DNA from: CAYHSR01 sp043821725
GTDB taxonomy: Bacteria; Patescibacteriota; Patescibacteriia; Magasanikbacterales; GWA2-37-8
Direction: 5' to 3'
Length of the DNA stretch: 64,000 nt
NCBI GenBank assembly: GCA_043821725.1
Contig: JBDRCM010000006.1
Coordinates: forward strand, 1 to 64,000
The translations under genes and the position numbers were made by a program. Positions within the stretch are counted from its first letter, which is position 1; each line of letters begins with the position of its first letter. The notes beneath the pieces were generated by a model. It ran no database searches. It was not told the DNA's origin and saw only the letters and a list, made by a program, of their open reading frames with translations. Of the stretch, positions 61,969 to 64,000 are shown one piece after another.

Positions 61969-62514
61969 TTACTCTCCTTTTGAAGCGGTTTTTCCCGCCT
62001 TGCGCCTTATTTGCTCGTCAATATATTTAATCCCCTTGCCTTTGTATGGCTCTGGCTTTCTTATTTTTCTTATATTAGCGGCAACCTCTCCGACTAACTG
62101 TTTGTCAATGCCTTCAATGGTGATTTGATTTTTTTCCACTGAATACTGAATACGATCATTTGCTTTAACTTCAACCGGATGCGAATAGCCGACCTCCAAT
62201 ATTAAATCATTACCTTTCATTGCGGCTTTATATCCAACGCCGTTAATTTCAAGCTGTTTTTTAAATCCTTCGCTCACTCCTTTAATCATATTACCAAGTA
62301 TGCTGGAATAAGTGCCCCACAAAGATTTCTGCTGTTTGTCACTTTCATCAGCAATCTTGACTGTTGCGCCTTCCTGCTCAACAATAATGGAAACATCGGG
62401 ATGTATGGCTTGTTTTAATTCACCTTTTGGGCCTTTAACGATAATCAAGCCGTCCTGAACTGCAACAGTTACGCCGTTTGGAATTTCTCTTATTATTTTT
62501 CCTATTCTGGACAT
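61969..62514 (-). CDS. rplF: Ribosomal protein uL6
   Basis: 181 residues from MSRIGKIIREIPNGV at 62514, the standard start. The longer frame to 62544 would overlap rpsH and adds unrelated residues. GPKGELKQAIHPDVSI and the C-terminal RKPEPYKGKGIKYIDEQIRR block are diagnostic. It sits near the GTPase-associated region of the large subunit. It begins one base after the rpsH stop. Confidence 0.96.
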   Translation of the reverse strand: MSRIGKIIREIPNGVTVAVQDGLIIVKGPKGELKQAIHPDVSIIVEQEGATVKIADESDKQQKSLWGTYSSILGNMIKGVSEGFKKQLEINGVGYKAAMKGNDLILEVGYSHPVEVKANDRIQYSVEKNQITIEGIDKQLVGEVAANIRKIRKPEPYKGKGIKYIDEQIRRKAGKTASKGE

Positions 62515-62515
62515 A

Positions 62516-62908
62516 TTAATAGATTTCACAAATAATTTCGCCACCCATTTTCATCTTCCTGGCCTCTTGATTGGTCATAAGTCCTTTAGGCGTTGATATA
62601 ATTGATATTCCAATTCCGCTCAGTACTTGCTTGATCTCGTCATTTTTAACATAAACACGCCTGCCCGGTTTGCTTATTCTCTTGATATGAGAAACTGCCG
62701 GCTCCTTATTGTTATATTTTAGAGTAACCAATAAATATGGGTGTGTTGCATCATTTTTCTTTTCCACATTTTTAAGATAACCATTGCCGACCAATATATC
62801 TGCGATAGATTTTTTAATTTTGGAAAAAGGTATGCAAACTTCGCGCTTGTTTATCATGGAAGCATTTCTGACTCTTGTTAGCATGTCCGCGATTGGGTCG
62901 GTCATCAT
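62516..62908 (-). CDS. rpsH: Ribosomal protein uS8
   Basis: 130 residues. DPIADMLTRVRNASMINK opens the family; the C-terminal GISIISTPKGLMTNQEARK block contacts 16S rRNA helix 21. It is an early assembly protein. It lies between rpsN and rplF in the normal spc order. Confidence 0.97.
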   Translation of the reverse strand: MMTDPIADMLTRVRNASMINKREVCIPFSKIKKSIADILVGNGYLKNVEKKNDATHPYLLVTLKYNNKEPAVSHIKRISKPGRRVYVKNDEIKQVLSGIGISIISTPKGLMTNQEARKMKMGGEIICEIY

Positions 62909-62945
62909 ATTTTATTTTCTTTTTTTATATTTAATTATTTGATAT

Positions 62946-63134
62946 TTACCAGCTTGATTTTCTTATGCCGGGCAATCTGCCTTCATTCGCCATTTCCCTA
63001 AAACAGATGCGGCAAATGCCGAACTTTCTAATAAAAGCTCTGGCACGGCCACACTTCCAACACCGTCTCACGATTCTGGTTGAATATTTTGGTTTTTTAT
63101 CAATTGACTTAGAAATTTTCGCTTTAGTAGCCAT
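62946..63134 (-). CDS. rpsN: Ribosomal protein uS14, zinc type
   Basis: 62 residues from MATKAKISKSIDKKPKY at 63134; the longer frame upstream is not part of uS14. CWKC and CRIC hold one zinc ion, and GRLPGIRKSSW is the conserved end. This is the short type Z form. It lies 10 bases after rplE. Confidence 0.95.
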   Translation of the reverse strand: MATKAKISKSIDKKPKYSTRIVRRCWKCGRARAFIRKFGICRICFREMANEGRLPGIRKSSW

Positions 63135-63144
63135 AAAATATTTT

Positions 63145-63687
63145 CTATTTTTTAAACGGAAAACCGAGCATTGCCAGCAATTTTCTTCCTTCATCAGCAT
63201 TAGATGCTGTCGTGCATATAGCAACTTCAAGCCCGTGTATTTTGTCAACTTCATCAGCTCTTATTTCCGGAAAAGACAGATGTTCTTTCATTCCCAAAGT
63301 ATAGTTGCCGACCTTGTCAAAACTGTTTGGTGAAATTCCGCGAAAATCTCTTACTCGCGGTAAAGTCAAACATAAAAATTTTTCTAGAAAATCATACATC
63401 CTTTTGCCCCTTAATGTAACCATCACTCCAATTTCCATTCCTTGCCTTACTTTAAAATTTGATATGGCTTTTTTGGCTTTAGTGCGAATTGGCTTCTGGC
63501 CTGTGATTTTTGTTAATGTACTTTCAACATTTTCAATATATCCGGATTCCTTTAAAAATCTGCCTACTCCAACATTTAGTACTACTTTATTTATTTTAGG
63601 CACTTGCATAATGTTGGACAGCTTTAATTCGGCCTTTAGCTTAGGAACGATTACTTTTTTGTATTGTTTATACAAATTATTTTCCAT
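63145..63687 (-). CDS. rplE: Ribosomal protein uL5
   Basis: 180 residues. NIMQVPKINKVVLNVGVG, the GQKPIRTKAKKAISNFKVRQ block and LTLPRVRDFRGISPNSFD are family hallmarks. It binds 5S rRNA and contacts the P-site tRNA. It lies between rplX and rpsN. Confidence 0.97.
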   Translation of the reverse strand: MENNLYKQYKKVIVPKLKAELKLSNIMQVPKINKVVLNVGVGRFLKESGYIENVESTLTKITGQKPIRTKAKKAISNFKVRQGMEIGVMVTLRGKRMYDFLEKFLCLTLPRVRDFRGISPNSFDKVGNYTLGMKEHLSFPEIRADEVDKIHGLEVAICTTASNADEGRKLLAMLGFPFKK

Positions 63688-63695
63688 AATATATA

Positions 63696-64000
63696 TTATT
63701 CAACTGTTTCTTTGCACTTTCTACAAATTCTTTGCTTTTTATTTCCTTCCACCAAATAACCGACTCTGGTTCTTTTCTCGCATTTTGGACATAAAAGAGC
63801 AACCTTGGAGACTGTTAAAGGAGCTGAAATCTCAATTATCTGGCCCTTGTCTCCGCGCTTGCTGGGCTTCATGTGTTTTTTAATTATATTGAGCCCTTCT
63901 ACCACAACCTTGTTCTCTTTTGGAAAACATTGAATAACCTTTCCATTTTTTGCAAGGTCTTTCCCCTTAATTATGACTACTTTGTCTCCTGTCTTTATTT
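63696..64000 (-). CDS. rplX: Ribosomal protein uL24, 5' end beyond the window
   Basis: The frame is open to the right edge, so the first codons are missing. The visible part starts IKTGDKVVIIKGKDLAKNGK (KOW motif) and continues VVVEGLNIIKKHMKP and a C-terminal zinc-like pair CPKC ... CRKC. uL24 initiates large subunit assembly. The Met at 63905 (GTG) is internal. Confidence 0.93.
   Translation of the reverse strand, partial: IKTGDKVVIIKGKDLAKNGKVIQCFPKENKVVVEGLNIIKKHMKPSKRGDKGQIIEISAPLTVSKVALLCPKCEKRTRVGYLVEGNKKQRICRKCKETVE

Overview
The window looks like a chromosome segment of a Patescibacteria (Candidate Phyla Radiation) bacterium using the standard bacterial code. The case rests on several points seen directly. 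The spc ribosomal operon has no rpmD (uL30) between rpsE and rplO. The 23S rRNA gene is split by three group I introns, two with LAGLIDADG genes. The coding set includes an exported DUF5667 protein, a T4SS_pilin-like protein, a FemAB ligase, UlaG-like and soluble MgtE-like proteins, an archaeal-type AsnRS, and many short genes of unknown role. Most of the DNA is AT-rich. Placement below phylum level is not attempted.

Layout. 1-4297 is a sharply different, GC-rich block: the 3' end of a Csx3-like (cOA ring nuclease family) gene, a structured spacer, and a 1170-aa HrpA-like DExH helicase. 4.3-13.5 kb holds a lipoprotein, a Cys-rich exported protein, rnc-nusB-rpmF, FemX, an Nramp-related transporter, recO, asnS, tRNA-Leu and a 58-aa (VAKKK)n protein. 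13.5-25.3 kb is one minus-strand run of 13 tightly packed genes. It is headed by a TrmB-type regulator with a palindrome over its own -10 box. It carries a three-subunit 2-oxoacid:acceptor oxidoreductase, glmS, yvcK, a split citryl-CoA synthetase/lyase-like trio and an EndoQ-like endonuclease. 25.8-29.9 kb carries fba, a sigma-region-4 fusion protein, a PPi-type phosphofructokinase and an HD hydrolase. 30.2-35.4 kb is an rrl-rrf unit with its own strong promoter and no 16S gene beside it.

35.8-41.5 kb has Smr, an orphan protein, tRNA-Leu, pnp, a NYN nuclease, rpsO, a pilin-like protein, tRNA-Arg and tRNA-His. 41.6-45.5 kb is accessory: a BrnT/CopG-type toxin-antitoxin pair with an apparently leaderless promoter, a decayed ORF, a LamG surface gene broken at a homopolymer, and two MITE copies bracketing a possible small gene. 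45.7-57.3 kb has an MBL protein, gyrA, ftsH, a four-domain S1 protein, a GH5-like lipoprotein, a glycosyltransferase, a soluble MgtE-like protein and ruvX. 57.3-64 kb is map-adk, then secY-rplO-rpsE-rplR-rplF-rpsH-rpsN-rplE-rplX, running off the right edge.

The genes suggest a fermentative, reduced metabolism: PPi-linked glycolysis, ferredoxin-linked 2-oxoacid oxidation and acetyl-CoA/oxaloacetate exchange through a citryl-CoA step. Non-coding structure is rich. There are two MITE-like families (one with 5-bp target duplications), a dispersed TCCCGACTNAGTCGGGA palindrome that also occurs inside the 23S gene and next to the GC-rich genes, and two cases where the 3' end of an RNA gene (tRNA-Leu, 5S) is duplicated about 100-130 bp downstream.
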